Source: Protopterus annectens (lineage: Eukaryota; Chordata; Ceratodontiformes; Protopteridae). From it: a stretch of 64,000 nucleotides of DNA. Below, in pieces: positions 1 through 11,499 of this stretch. The position numbers and the translations under genes are program-made. Numbering within the stretch: the first letter of the stretch is position 1; each line of letters begins with the position of its first letter. The DNA is taken from the NCBI RefSeq assembly GCF_019279795.1, contig NC_056733.1:1417487519-1417551518 (forward strand). Reading direction: 5' to 3'. Below the pieces are notes generated by a model. That model was not told the origin of the DNA, did no database searches, and saw only the letters and a program-made list of their open reading frames with translations.

Positions 1-640
1 CATGCAGGTAAGATGCCATATTTATTTATTGTTATTACTTTTACATTTGTTGACCAAGATAGTCTAGCTGGATATATGTCCATTTTCAGTAGAGGCCTGG
101 GGAGAAAAGCTCCACACATAACATAATAAAGGCAGACAGACAAGTTGTTAATACAGACAGCCAACATAATAGAAATATACACCAGCCTGTTAATTAAATC
201 AACATACATTTAAGGAACTCAAACAGTTTAGAGTCATACACAATGTACTGTCGGTTTCAAAGCAATTCTACCTAAAGCATAACGGTTATGCAATAAGGCA
301 AAAGCCATATAGATAATACTTAGGGCTCAGAAGGGTAGAGAAGTAGAAGGAGTATGAAAGATAAAATAATAGGGAAGAGGCAGGAGTCAAGAAGGGAAGT
401 GAGGAAAAGAAGGAAGACAGTCAAGAGGAGGTGGGAGGGATGGGAGAAGTAGGTCAGAGCATAGAAGGACATCAAGGTGAAAGAAACAGGGTAGAAGCTA
501 GTTTTTATGCACAATGAGGGGTTAAAGGTAAAGAGAGGGTGGGGAGAGGGACGTTAGCCTGAAGTCCAACAAGAACAAAGCCAGTGGTTTTGGAAGTACA
601 GTTTGAGTTGTCGCTTGAAGAGAGGTAAGGGTGAGATTAG
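1..640 (-). mobile_element. L2-like LINE (family B) 3' end fragment
   Basis: Read on the minus strand, about 555-640 encodes the last residues of a LINE reverse-transcriptase ORF (FKRQLKLYFQNHWLCSCW). This matches the C-terminus of the family B copy at 21474-21761 (LFKKNFKWYLKENWLCPC). Downstream, 30-550 is a long pyrimidine-rich 3' UTR (purine-rich on the plus strand at 325-550). It ends near 35-115 in the same terminal block found at 21180-21260: gatagtct, tggatatatgtccatttt, then agaaaagctcc. The copy is 5'-truncated and has no coding capacity beyond the tail. Confidence 0.75.
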
Positions 641-870
641 AGTTAACTCCTGGTATGTACATATGACTGTTCTGTACACTGTTACTTCATGCACGCATAA
701 GGTGTGCATGTGGTATGTATCTGTCATCATGATATGTAATTGTGCATGTGTGATACAGACATTATGAGCAGCTGATGTGTATAAGGGAACTAGTGTACTA
801 CTGTACTGTATCATGTGCAAAACAAATGGCACACTTGTGCCCACTGACATTACTCTCTTCACACTTCCAG
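641..870. other. Unassigned sequence
   Basis: No open frame or repeat identity that I can support. It lies between the LINE tail and the first exon-like segment. Confidence 0.5.
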
Positions 871-2137
871 GTCCCTCCCATCTAGCAACGAGGCAGGCCA
901 TACATGCTGGTGAGTGTTTTAACATTACCTGAAAAACAATTTATAATACTAGTAAGAGTAGTGTAACTCTGTAGTAGACATGCTGGTGAGTGTGTTAATA
1001 ATACCTGTAATACCCAGTTGTACTAAATTAAGAGTAGTGTAACACGGTACTGATGTGTGTGTTTACTGTGGGTGTGCATGTGTGCGAGTGTGCCTGTGCC
1101 CATGTGTGCATGTGTGTTAGTGTCCATGAGTGCATGTGTCCATTTCTGAATGTGTGCATTAGTATTGAAGTGCATCTCTGTCAAATATGTGTTGAGACTG
1201 TAATCTGTGTTCCCTGTTTTCCTCCCGTAGGTTCTGGTGCTGCTCTGGTGACCTGCAGCAGGGAACCTGAATCTTGTGCCCCAGGTACTGATGATGATGA
1301 AATGTCTGTAATGGTGCAGGAAGGTGTGTCTGGGTCCACCATTGGTCAGCCAATTGACAGTACACAGCTGTCAACCCCGTCAATGCGCACAGTCATCCTG
1401 CCGTTACATCCTTTGTCACCATTGTCCCTAGGTGATGGACAGTCTGCAGTGGGCATAGATCAGGGTAATGTGGTACCTGTGGTACATGCATCCCCACAAG
1501 GCAGCCATGAGCAGGGTCCTCCAATGGTACCACGCAGACAGTCGCCCATGGGTTCTCGTGGGGGCATCCGTGGCCGCACTGCCTCTGGCCGACGTGCCCA
1601 AGGAGGTATGTCAACCTCCACTATGTTTCAACTGTCATGCAGGCACAGGCACGTATGGAAAGGTACACCAGACAGGGTCTGAGGGAGCTGAGAGCATGTC
1701 GCACAGCCATGACAGACGGCATGCGTGACGCTATAATGCTATCCGTAACTTCACAGATGTCGCTGACAGACGTTGTGGGGCATAGAACAGCTGCTCCACA
1801 ACCAGATGTCCATGGGCCAGGGCGATGGTGTGCATTTGCGACGTCGACGTGGCCGTATGCCAGCAACAGCACCAGCTGGCAGTGGCCGCGGACGACAACA
1901 GGCCCACTCGCACACCTCAAGTGCCAGCACCAGCCCCAGCAATGCTGGGTCTGTGCTGTCATCAAGACGCCCCAGGAGACCACGTGCACGTGGCTCTGGA
2001 CAGTCCCAACAGGGAACTGTGTCCAGTCAACACACCCCTGCTTCTGACGACAGTACCCAGTCTGGGTTAGTACCGGATACCGTCCGTAGCACCCCTGCCA
2101 GGCACAGGTACCGTGTCCGTGCCCACAGACACTGATC
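871..2137 (+). pseudogene. Exon-like remains, probably the Harbinger accessory (Myb-like) protein, C-terminal part
   Basis: Three exon-like blocks carry splice-like borders. They are about 871-910 (acceptor ttccag, donor gtgagt), 1231-1603 (acceptor cccgtag, donor gtatgt) and 1640-2137 (acceptor catgcag). Exon 1 joins exon 2 in phase. Exon 2 encodes an acidic then Ser/Pro/Gly-rich segment (TDDDEMSVMVQEGV, GSRGGIRGRTASGRR). Exon 3 begins with a helical charged stretch (QARMERYTRQGLRELRACRT), then continues in another frame as an Arg/Ser-rich tail. The exon 2 to 3 phase does not match and exon 3 is frameshifted, so this is a pseudogene. The composition and order resemble the C-terminal half of the Myb/SANT-like second protein of vertebrate PIF/Harbinger transposons, and a Harbinger transposase lies at 17.4-18.6 kb. 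I see no DNA-binding domain upstream. The family assignment is inference. Confidence 0.4.
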
Positions 2138-3220
2138 TGGATGACCTGACAGGTGCAGTCTGTGGCTGTCCACAAAACCCTGTACATGGCAGCCATTATG
2201 TGGGACTGTGTGCGTGCTTACACACATGCAGAAACCTAACACCTAGGGCAAACACATACACACACACACTGCACCAACACTGGTCCACCCTGTACTGCTG
2301 CCCCTCACAAACACACATACACACACATGTCAATTGGTGTTACCAGTGGCTGGCTTGGGCATACCTAACCCACACCCTGTGCATATGATGACACTGTGCC
2401 ACCTCCTGCATACTACAACATTGGTGCAGGAAAAGGTAAACACGTTGCTGATGCACAGGGTGACTACATAGATGTGTATAAGTAGTAACATGTTGGTAAC
2501 TGTTCACTGTTCCAGTATGATTGTGTGTATATCCCAGCAGTCCTGCTGCAGTAACTGTATGAATGTCCTCAATTGTTATCTGCACCCATACTACTTACCA
2601 AAGTGTACCAGCTGCACACCATCACATGCTAACATTGACTATGGGAATGCGATCATGTGCTGTTATGTAGATTCAGCTATATGTATCTGTTCTGTCACAC
2701 ATGCATTTATACACACCCTGCTACCCACACACATGCACACGCCCACCTGCCATTCCCATTATTTATTACCCTACATGAGTAGCTGTCGATACATGACAGG
2801 TACACATTTGAGAAGTGCACTATGTTGTTTACTACTGACTTCCTCTTCTCTACCTGTACTCACAGGGTGCAGGCAACCTCATCAGTTCAAAGATGTAATG
2901 TGCATCAGGTACTGTGGTACCCTGATTGCCACATCAAACATGTTTCCCATACGGAAATGCACACACAGACACATCCCACATCCACACACTTGCCACATTC
3001 AGGCTTCAAAACACTATCTAGGTATATTCTGGTACATGTGCGTGTTACAGTAGCATGTAACACTATACTGAGTACTGGCAGTTGTCTGTTGTCATGTTGT
3101 TTGTATAGAATAAAAGAATTGTTTGATTATCCTACTGCTTTGTGGACATTACTTGAAGAAGTGTTACCTTACATGTGTTATTGGTACCACCACCTTCTCT
3201 TTTGTAGTTTTGTTTGTATA
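2138..3220. other. Unassigned CA/TG-rich sequence
   Basis: Short open frames exist but are low complexity and rich in CA/TG runs. There is no domain and no family match that I recognise. It may be internal sequence of a degraded DNA transposon. Confidence 0.4.
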
Positions 3221-3800
3221 GGGTGCTGTCAACATCACTGCTTGTTAAGGGTAATGAGCACCCTGCAGTGCATAGCCCCATGTGGCAAAAAGCCACATCC
3301 CATCCCATCATTGTGCACACACACTAACCCCACCCACAGTAAAACACATACTTTCCATTTGCAAGATTCAAACCCATACCTAACTGTGTTATGACAGTAG
3401 AAACAGACACATTAGCAGAGTGTGCTATTTGCAGTAGTTGGAGAAATCCTTTCTAATGCTGTACTTAGAGGGTGCTGACATCATCTGTGTGTAGGAGGAG
3501 GGATGTGCACCCTGTAGTGTGTTCTCCCAGTTGGCAAAAGGCACTTATCCCTCCCAGCATAGTGCACACACATAAACCCCACTCATACTAACACACATAC
3601 ATTCCCTTTGCAGGATTCAAACCCCTACCTAACTATGTTATGACACTGGAGAAAGACGCATTAGCAGAGCGCTATGCGAATTACTGGAGGACTTTGATAC
3701 AGGTAATATAGTTAGAGAGTCCTGACATCATCAGTGTTTCAAAAGGGGATCTGCATCTTGTACTGTACTGTCACAGTTGCTAATAGGGGTATTTCCCACA
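3221..3800. repeat. ~248-bp tandem repeat with tRNA-like segment, left block
   Basis: A unit beginning ggtgctg...acatcat recurs at about 3222, 3471 and 3719. Each unit has the same order: the start motif, a 'cagttgccaaaaggg'-like segment, a CA-rich stretch, then ggattcaaaccc...gttatgacac...attagcagagcgcta. On the minus strand the last part reads as a tRNA-like A box and B box. The same family recurs at 7890-8870. Confidence 0.8.
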
Positions 3801-6597
3801 CACACATCGATGTGTTCGAGGTTTGCATATGTGGGGGATCCAGTACTCCAGTGTGATTAGTATATGGTTTGATTGCAACAATGAGGGATATACTCCCAGT
3901 GGTGAGCATTTTGTACTCATGTTTGTGATGATCAGGTCTAGTATATCTGCCCCTCTTGTGGGAAGGTTGGTTACCTGTTCCATAGCTAAAGAATGTCTGA
4001 TCTATGGGAACCCTAGAGCTTGGGTATTGTGGCTTGTGTAATGTTCACAGTCTATGTTTGGGTAGCTGATGTCACCCAGTATGATGGTGTTTGCAGAGAA
4101 ATCTATACTCTCCTGTGTCAGCATGAAGGCTGTGTGGGAGTCCTGAGTTTGAGAGGGTGCTGTAAGAGCTCCTCTGTGTCTCTTTCCATGTGGTCCAGGG
4201 AGGTACGCCTCAGGTTGTTTGCACCAGCATGGACAATGACTGCCTCATAGTTGTACTTGCTGTGGAGTGACCTGTGTGCCTGTGTTATGTGGCACATTCT
4301 ATCACCCGACAGGTAGCTAAATGTGACCCTCACCTTGCTCTGTCTGGAGGGCGCACGCCTGTCAACAGCTCATGTCAAGCAAGTTCACACCCCTCATAAA
4401 TGATGTGGAAACCTTCAAAGGCCCCAGGCCTGTTGAAAATATGGACCAGACTGCAGATACCTGTATAAAGGCATTCTATGGACACATTCAGGAATGCATG
4501 GATCATGAAACCACATATGAAAGCATGACCCAATTCTCCAAAGGCAGATGTCCTGGGTGCCGGACACCAGCCATAAACACACTATACAATAGAAGGATGA
4601 CGCCACTACATGATACAACAACCTCCCAAAATGTGAAGGCACCACTGATGAGTATTGGAAGACAACTACAGGCACCCATACGATTGTCTAAGGCCATCTT
4701 TGAGAGAAGATTCCACAAGCCACTGAGGATAATCACAAGGCTGTCTGTAGTTATGTTAGGAACCTGGGTGGTACTACCCAGATATGCTCAGAGGTAATCC
4801 AAGATGTCACACAAAATACAAAACACACAGACATTGCCATCATCCTAGTGGACAGGTTCACTGCTGCCTTCTCCCCACCACTCCGCAAGGGCGATCATGT
4901 CTCGCGGCAGAGTGCTGCCCCCCCTGACATCACAGATGCTCAGGTAAGAGATGCCCTTCCCAAAGCAATAAACACTGCATCAATGGGACCAGACAGTGTC
5001 CCAGGCTGTGTCCTACATGAACCACAAGAAGAGCTACACCCAGACATAACACCACTGTTCAATCCCAGACTTACTACACGATATGTGGCCAGAGAGTGGC
5101 GTACAGCAACAGTGGTCCCTCTACATTCAGGTGGTGCCTTCACGGATCCTGGACACTATTCGCCCCATATGTCTGACTAGCTTTGTCTGCAAAGCTATGG
5201 CAAGGATCATCATGAACCTCACATATCTAGATATTGTGTACCTACAGACATGTCACCATACACAGTTTGGCTTTGTTAATGGCAGATCCTGCCTCTCAAA
5301 CCTGTTTGATTTCTTTGAAACAGTCACCAAGGCCACTGTCAAGGGAAGGAGGTCTACACAGCCTACCTGGACCTTGCATAAGCCTTTGATACAATACCCC
5401 ACTTGTGCATTCTAGGAAGCTCACCAGTGTACATATTAACCCCTATGTCACTATGGTTATTGCACAGTGGCTCAAGGGCAGAACACACATGGCTAGACTT
5501 GCTGGAGCCATGTCAGCCTCCAACCTGGTACAAGTGGTGTCCCACAAGGCTCAGCCCTGGGAGCTGTCATGTTCATTATATATTTATCATAGGTACAGGC
5601 CAACATGGAAGTACTGTGGCTGAGCAAGTCGCAGGTGACTGCAAACCGGACGCCATAATCAACTCTCCAGCTAACACACGCATCCTCCAAAAGGGCCTCT
5701 TGCAAACACACGACTTGTGCCACAGCCATGGCCTCAAGGTGAATGACAGAAAGCGATAGTCATCCCTTTGTCAAACACAAAGTGACCACAAAGTACCACA
5801 TATGTGTTAATCCATTAAGTGCAGACGAAGGAATTATGGACCTTGGGGTACACAGGTTGATAGCATTCTACCATTTGACAACAACATGGACAAAGTGGTT
5901 AGGTAAGCATGTTATATGGGCCACATCATCATGATGGGATCCACATGTAGATCAGGAGAGGACATTGTGCCCCTTTACTCATCCCTCATCATGCCCATAA
6001 TTGACTATGATGAACCTGTCGGCATGCACCTTACCAGACACCTGCAGCAACTGGAGATACCACATATGTACCTTGACAAGAGGATCAAAGGGCTCAAACA
6101 GATGCCACATACTGACTGGTTAAAGAAACAGCAGCTCTACTCAGTGGCATACTGCCTCTTCATAGGCAATCTGTGCCTGACATATAAAGCCATGTCAAAC
6201 CCTCACTTAATGGCCATGCTGCACCTCAGAATATCCAGATCCCATCAGGATACACGCTGGAAAGACTTGAACCTCAGGAGTGATATACATAGGACATGCT
6301 GGAGGGGCACATTCACAACTCAGAGGCTCCCTTCATTCTTGAATATTATCCCAATAGAGGTTAGGCAGAGTGACTCAGTGACTATCTTCAAGAGTGATAT
6401 TAATGACTGGATGTGACATTGTAGGGTTACCCTGGGATCACTTATGTGTCACTGTGAGACAGAGGCACAGTATACTAACCTTGGAAAAGGGCATAGCAAG
6501 ACAGATTTACAATGCATGTTGAAAGCCACACACATTCTGGCTAGGTGGATACATGCCCTGGGCAGACATCCCTGTATGAACCTATGGACCTATGTAT
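3800..6597 (+). mobile_element. CR1-like LINE (family A), old copy with 5' inversion
   Basis: From about 4374 to 6597 the plus strand carries the linker, reverse transcriptase, C-terminus and 3' UTR of family A in order. Recognisable pieces are PRPVENMDQTAD (4378), GFVNGRSCLSNL (~5270), LYSVAYCLF (~6140) and a tail ending in cctatggacctatg at 6597. From 4366 back to about 3800 the same element is on the minus strand. It shows the ORF1 esterase (VIVHAGANNLRRTSLDHMER), an internal deletion, then the endonuclease end (LPTRGADILDLIITNM). The two parts meet at 4366-4374. The inverted part starts about 30 nt upstream of where the forward part starts in the element. Many frameshifts and stops make it a dead copy. 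Confidence 0.85.
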
Positions 6598-6659
6598 CTT
6601 GTTCACCATTGGCCCTATGTGCTGTTAATCACCAATGCAATCTCAATACTATGGTAGCA

Positions 6660-7645
6660 TGTGCAAAGGTCAGTTGTCAGTCACCTCTATGGTACAGTTG
6701 TGGAATATGTGTGTCATGTAGTAATGTCACAGCTGCCACATGTACACAGTCAACCCTATCCCCTACCCATGGATGTACAACACATGTATGAGATGGAAAC
6801 ACATGGCCAAACTGTGGACTAAGCACTCTGAACCCAGTACTGGCATAACCTGTCTGGTGGCATGAAATACTACAGTGACAGCAATACCAATCTGATGTGG
6901 ACCTACACGGACAGCAATACAAGCATGGAAACACACCGGGTCAGTTGTGGAGCCTAAGGATAGCATCCTGCATGACTGGCAGACATCTCTGCAGCTGGCA
7001 CACAGGCATACATTAGGCCTGCACACAGCACGTATAACACATAGCACACAAATCCTGTGTGTCAAACAAGCACAGTCTGTACAGCTATACAACACTACTG
7101 CCGCAGTTGTGTTAGGTACTTTATTGTCCAGTACAGTGAGAACATGCTCACCAGGCTGGACAAGGTGTAGGTCACAGTGATATGCTCATGGGGCACTGTG
7201 GTCCACCACATAACACAAACATACAGGTCAGTCAGATGCATGGACACATATGACTCAGTCATTGTCCATGCCACCACAGCTGATGTGGGATGTCCCTCAC
7301 TGGGATACATGATAGGGAACATGGAAGGGATCACTGAGCAAGTGACACAGGCTGGTAGACCCCTGACCTTGGTTGGCATCAGACCCTCACCAGGGATTCT
7401 GACATATTACTGAATGCTAATGAATTAGTGTAGCTACAACACCCTAGCTGAACGGTTCTTAGCATGCAGTCACTGCATTGCTATGGAATAACGCCTTACC
7501 ACTCCCACAACAGGTGAAAACATGCAGCACCTGTACATCAACAACATGTAGACTATATGCCCCAGACCAGGTGTGTATCCCTCACTACTAGGCTGATAGC
7601 ATCTACATCTCACACTGTATATACACATCCCACATGCAGCACCTG
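6660..7645 (+). mobile_element. CR1-like LINE (family A), 5' half with internal deletion
   Basis: Alignment by eye to the copy at 13745 shows a degraded ORF1 start (from ~6665, gtcagttgtcagtcacctct). The esterase block follows at 7177-7410 (HHITQTYRSVRCMDTYDSVIVHA). At about 7415 the sequence jumps to the end of the endonuclease (gctatggaataacgcc at 7477, tatgccccagaccaggtgtg at 7556). It lies head-to-tail behind the copy that ends at 6597. Reverse transcriptase sequence does not follow. The 3' half at 9300-10779 could be the rest of the same insertion. Confidence 0.6.
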
Positions 7646-7890
7646 CACAGAAGACCACAGTCATAATGTTACCCTGTGCAAATACCATGTATTCACATGT
7701 GGCAGGCATCACACATGGTAACTATTGAAGGTCACAGGTACATATGTGTATTTGGCACACACATACATCATGTGTGCATTGCCATAACTGGTTTAATCAA
7801 TGTCATGCATTATTGTGAGGGACAACCCGCACACATGGGCATTCTGTGTGGGCAAAACACACGTGGCATGTCTGTAATCAAAAGCCATAC
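7646..7890. other. Unassigned spacer
   Basis: No coding signal and no repeat match that I recognise. It sits between a LINE fragment and the tandem array. Confidence 0.4.
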
Positions 7891-8870
7891 ATAATTGTGA
7901 TATCGTTTAGAAAGGGGTATGTGCATCCTGTAGTGTGTTTTCCCAGTTGCCAAAAGGGATATTTCAGTCATACACACTTACCCCCCCTTCACACACACTT
8001 GCTGGATTCAAACCCCTACCTAACTATGTTATGACACTAGAGACAGACGCATTAGCACAGTGTGCTATTCGCATTACTGGTAGATTTCCTTTCCCCTGAT
8101 ATACTTATAGGGTGCTGACATCATCAGAGTTTAGAAAGTGGAATGAGCATCCTGTGGTGTGTTTTCCCAGTTGCCAAAAGGGATGTTCCTTTCATACACA
8201 CTTACCCCCTTCACACACACTTGCCACTTGCTGGATTCAAACCCCTACCTAACTATGTTATGACACTAGAGACAGACGCATTAGCACAGCGCTATTCGCA
8301 TTACTGGGAGATTTCTTTCTCCCTGATATACTTATAGGGTGCTGACATCATCAGAGTTTAGAAAGTGGAATGAGCATCCTGTGGTGTGTTTTCCCAGTTG
8401 CCAAAAGGGATGTTCTTTTCATACACACTTATCCCCCTTCACACACACTTGCTGGATTCAGATCCCTACCTAACTATGTTATGACACTAAAGACAGACGC
8501 ATTAGCGCAGCACACTATTCGCATTACTGGGAGATATCCTTTCCCATGATATACTTATAGGGTGCTGACATCATCAGAGTTTAGAAAGTGGAATGAGCAT
8601 CCTGTGGTGTGTTTTCCCAGTTGCCAAAAGGGATGTTCCTTTCATACACACTTATCCCCTTCACACACACTTGCCACTTGCTGGATTCAAACCCCTACCT
8701 AACTATGTTATGACACTAGAGACAGACGCATTAGCAGAGCACGCTATTCAGATTACTGAGAGATTCCTTTTCTCCTGATATACTTATAGGGTGCTTACAT
8801 GATCAGTGTCTAGAAAGGGGAATGAGCATCCTCTGGTGTGTTTTCACAGTTGCTAGGAGTAACATTTGGA
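7890..8870. repeat. ~227-bp tandem repeat with tRNA-like segment, right block
   Basis: Unit starts (ggtgctgacatcatcag) lie at 8111, 8338, 8561 and 8790 (spacings 227, 223, 229), with a partial unit before 8111. Units are highly similar and include 'gttttcccagttgccaaaag' and a run of CACA. Small open frames inside repeat the same peptide and are an effect of the repeat, not genes. Confidence 0.9.
8228..8300 (-). repeat. tRNA-like segment inside each tandem unit (example)
   Basis: The minus strand reads tagcgctgtgctaatgcg (A-box-like, plus positions 8281-8296), then about 30 nt, then ggggtttgaatcc (B-box-like, plus 8232-8244). Order and spacing are those of an internal RNA polymerase III promoter in a tRNA with a longer variable region. 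The cloverleaf is imperfect, so I call it tRNA-derived, not a tRNA gene. It is repeated near 3370, 3625, 8010, 8460 and 8690. Confidence 0.45.
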
Positions 8871-9299
8871 CCAAGTGTGTGAGCATGCCCAGTTCAGCCT
8901 TCCCATGGCATGTTGTGTGAAAGATGTCTCATTTATCTAAGTGTGTGAGCATGCCCAGTGTGGGCTTTCCATATGTTGAACTCTGCAGCCCATCACATTT
9001 GTGGATGAGTGTGACCTTCAACAAATACCTCCAGTTTATGGTTGTGTGTTCTGTGCCATGTTGTGTAGTTACTGTCCAAATGCTTTTTGTGTGAACACAA
9101 CAGGGAGTATACTGTGCCTGCAGGTTTTGCATGGGATACTTTGCACACAATTGTCAACATCCGCTCATACTGACCTAACACTGTAGTACTGTATAGTGTA
9201 GTGGTTCAGTACTTTCACTGTGGTGGTCAGTATCCTGGGCTTTAGTCCTATCACTGCTTTACATTTCCATAGTGTGCACAACAGCCTGGTTAGGGTCCA
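8871..9299. other. Unassigned spacer with a short duplication
   Basis: The motif agtgtgtgagcatgcccag occurs at about 8873 and 8938. Around 9197-9258 there is a weak tRNA-like stretch (tagtgtagtggttcagta ... cctgggctttagtcc). No gene is visible. Confidence 0.4.
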
Positions 9300-10779
9300 G
9301 TTGTGCACATCTGCACAAAGGCGGTGCCTCTACAGACCCTGGTAATTACTGCCCCATAAGCTTAACAAGTCTAGTCTGCAAAGCTATGGAGAGGATCATA
9401 ATTGAGCTCATAAACAAAGATATAGGGGACATGCAGACATTGTACCCATCCCATTTTGGCTTGGTCAAGGGCAGATCATGCCTTTTGTACTGGGTTGACA
9501 TCTTCAAAACGGTCACTTAGGCCATTGTTGGGGAAAGGCAGTCCATACAGCCTACCTTGGCCTTGCAAACACTTTCAACACAATACCCCACTCAGGTATT
9601 GTGGAAAACCCTAACAACTGAAATGTAAACCCATATGTCACAAGATGGGTTGCAAACTGGCTTAAGGACGGGACCCACAGGGTTAGAGTTGCTGGCACTA
9701 TGTTAGACTCCAGGCTGGTCACAGGTGGTGTCACACAGGGCTCAGTCCTTGGCCCCTATTGTTTGTCATGTACTTCCCAGAAGTACAGGCCAACATGGGA
9801 GGACTTTGGCTGACAATGTTTGCAGATGACTGCACACTGGGCCATAGTGGACAGTGCATCAGACACGGATATCCTTCAGAAGGGACTCACGGTAACTGAT
9901 AGCTGGTGCCAGAGCCATGGCCTGAAGTCAAAGTGCACAACATGTGTAGACATACCCTTCAGGAAAAGCAAGGTAACCCCAAGCTACCATATAGGTGGCA
10001 ATCCTCTAAGCACAGAGGAGGTTATCATGGACCTGGGGACCCAGGTTGACAGTCGCCGCTCTTCTGACACTCACGCTGCTAAAGTGGCTAGAAAGACCTT
10101 CTACATTGCCCACCTGATCAGGATGGGATTCACATCCAGATCTAGTGGGTCATTGTTCCCTGTACTCTTCACTTATCAGACCGGTGATCGAGTAGAATGC
10201 CCTATTCTGGATGTATCTCACCCAACATCTGCAGCAATTGGAGACACCCTGAATGTCCCCCACCTAAAGGATCAAGGAACCCCAACAGCTGTCATATGCT
10301 GCCAGATTGAAGACACTCCCACTCTATTCACTCACATACCGTCTGCTTAGAGGTGACATGTGCCTGACATGCAAGGCCATGTCCAAACAGGGATTAATGG
10401 ACATGCTCCACCTCAGAATCGGCAGATCCACCTGAACCACTAGTGCAAGTGACTTACACCTTAGCAGGGATGTACGTTGGACATGTTGGAGGGATGGAGT
10501 TATCACCCGGAGACTCCCTATGCTGTGGAATACAATCCCGGTCCATGTGAGGCAGAGCACCTTGCTGGCTGTGTTCAAGAGGTATCTTGACCTGTGGATG
10601 GAAGGTCATACGCTTAACCCGGGATCGACACTGTGTCACTGCTGGAGAGAGGCATGACAAAATAATGGGCACAGTACTGTTTCCATATAAGGGGTGGTGT
10701 ACGCCAACAAACTCTGGGCTAGGCTTATACCTGCCTTAGGGAAGATAGCCTAGTATAAACCTATGTACCTATGAACCTA
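9300..10779 (+). mobile_element. CR1-like LINE (family A), 5'-truncated old copy
   Basis: It starts within the reverse transcriptase at the family A segment LHKGGASTDPGNY (~9313) and continues through GLVKGRSCLL. The PQGS region is degraded, followed by 'HTSDTDILQKGLT'-like sequence, the C-terminal region and the 3' UTR. The end (gggctaggcttatacctgcc ... ctatgtacctatgaacctat) is the family A terminus with its 8-bp repeats. Several frameshifts and stops interrupt the frame. Confidence 0.85.
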
Positions 10780-10970
10780 TCTGACCATGTTGCATTATGT
10801 TCAGATGTGAACTACTTACAACAGCCTCATCCAACATCAGTAGTGTATTCCACAACATGGGTGTACATTGGCAAACACTACCGATGTGCCCTAGGCCATT
10901 TCTAATGCTAGTCGGAGAGTGTGTTTGTCCGTCAACACATTGTAAGTGTAGTTTGCCATGACATATGTCT
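10780..10970. other. Unassigned spacer
   Basis: Nothing identified between two LINE fragments. Confidence 0.4.
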
Positions 10971-11490
10971 TGTTTAGTATACTGTGCCTCTGTCTACCTG
11001 TGACATAACATTGATACCCAGGGTAAACCTCCCATCTCCCATCCACTCATTAGGATTCCTGTTGAGGGGAATCAACGAGTGTCTCTACGGATAACCTGTA
11101 CTGGTAGTTTACTCATGCGTAGGGGTGACTTCTGTGTTATGGATAATGCAGTACAGCCTGTCCTATGTATGTCAGTGCTGGGGTTCAGGTCCCTCATGTG
11201 CATAGCTCCCTGCCATTCAGATTGTACAAGGTGCAGCATGTGCATTGATTCCAGCTTGGACATGGCTTTCTACATCAGGCACAGCTTGCATCTGGGTGGA
11301 CAGCATGGCAGTGTGTGGAGCTGCACTCTGTTTAATCAGGCGACACATTACATGTGTTCCAGCTCTTTCATACTCCTGGTGAGGTACTGTTGTGGACTTT
11401 ACAGGTGCTGGATGTGTCTGCATGAGGTACATCCCACAGGGGCTGTTGTGGTCATTTCTAATGCTGATGAAAGATAACTGCAGAACCACG
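10971..11490 (-). mobile_element. CR1-like LINE (family A), inverted 3' coding fragment
   Basis: The minus strand encodes a degraded form of the family A C-terminus (MHMLHLVQSEW, GDLNPST-like, ITQKSPLRMSKLPVQVI). It runs into the start of the 3' UTR (ctgtgcctctgtc at 10984). The terminal block with the 8-bp repeats is missing, so the 3' end is deleted. It abuts, in opposite orientation, the copy that begins near 11500. Confidence 0.7.
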
Positions 11491-11499
11491 ATGACCTCC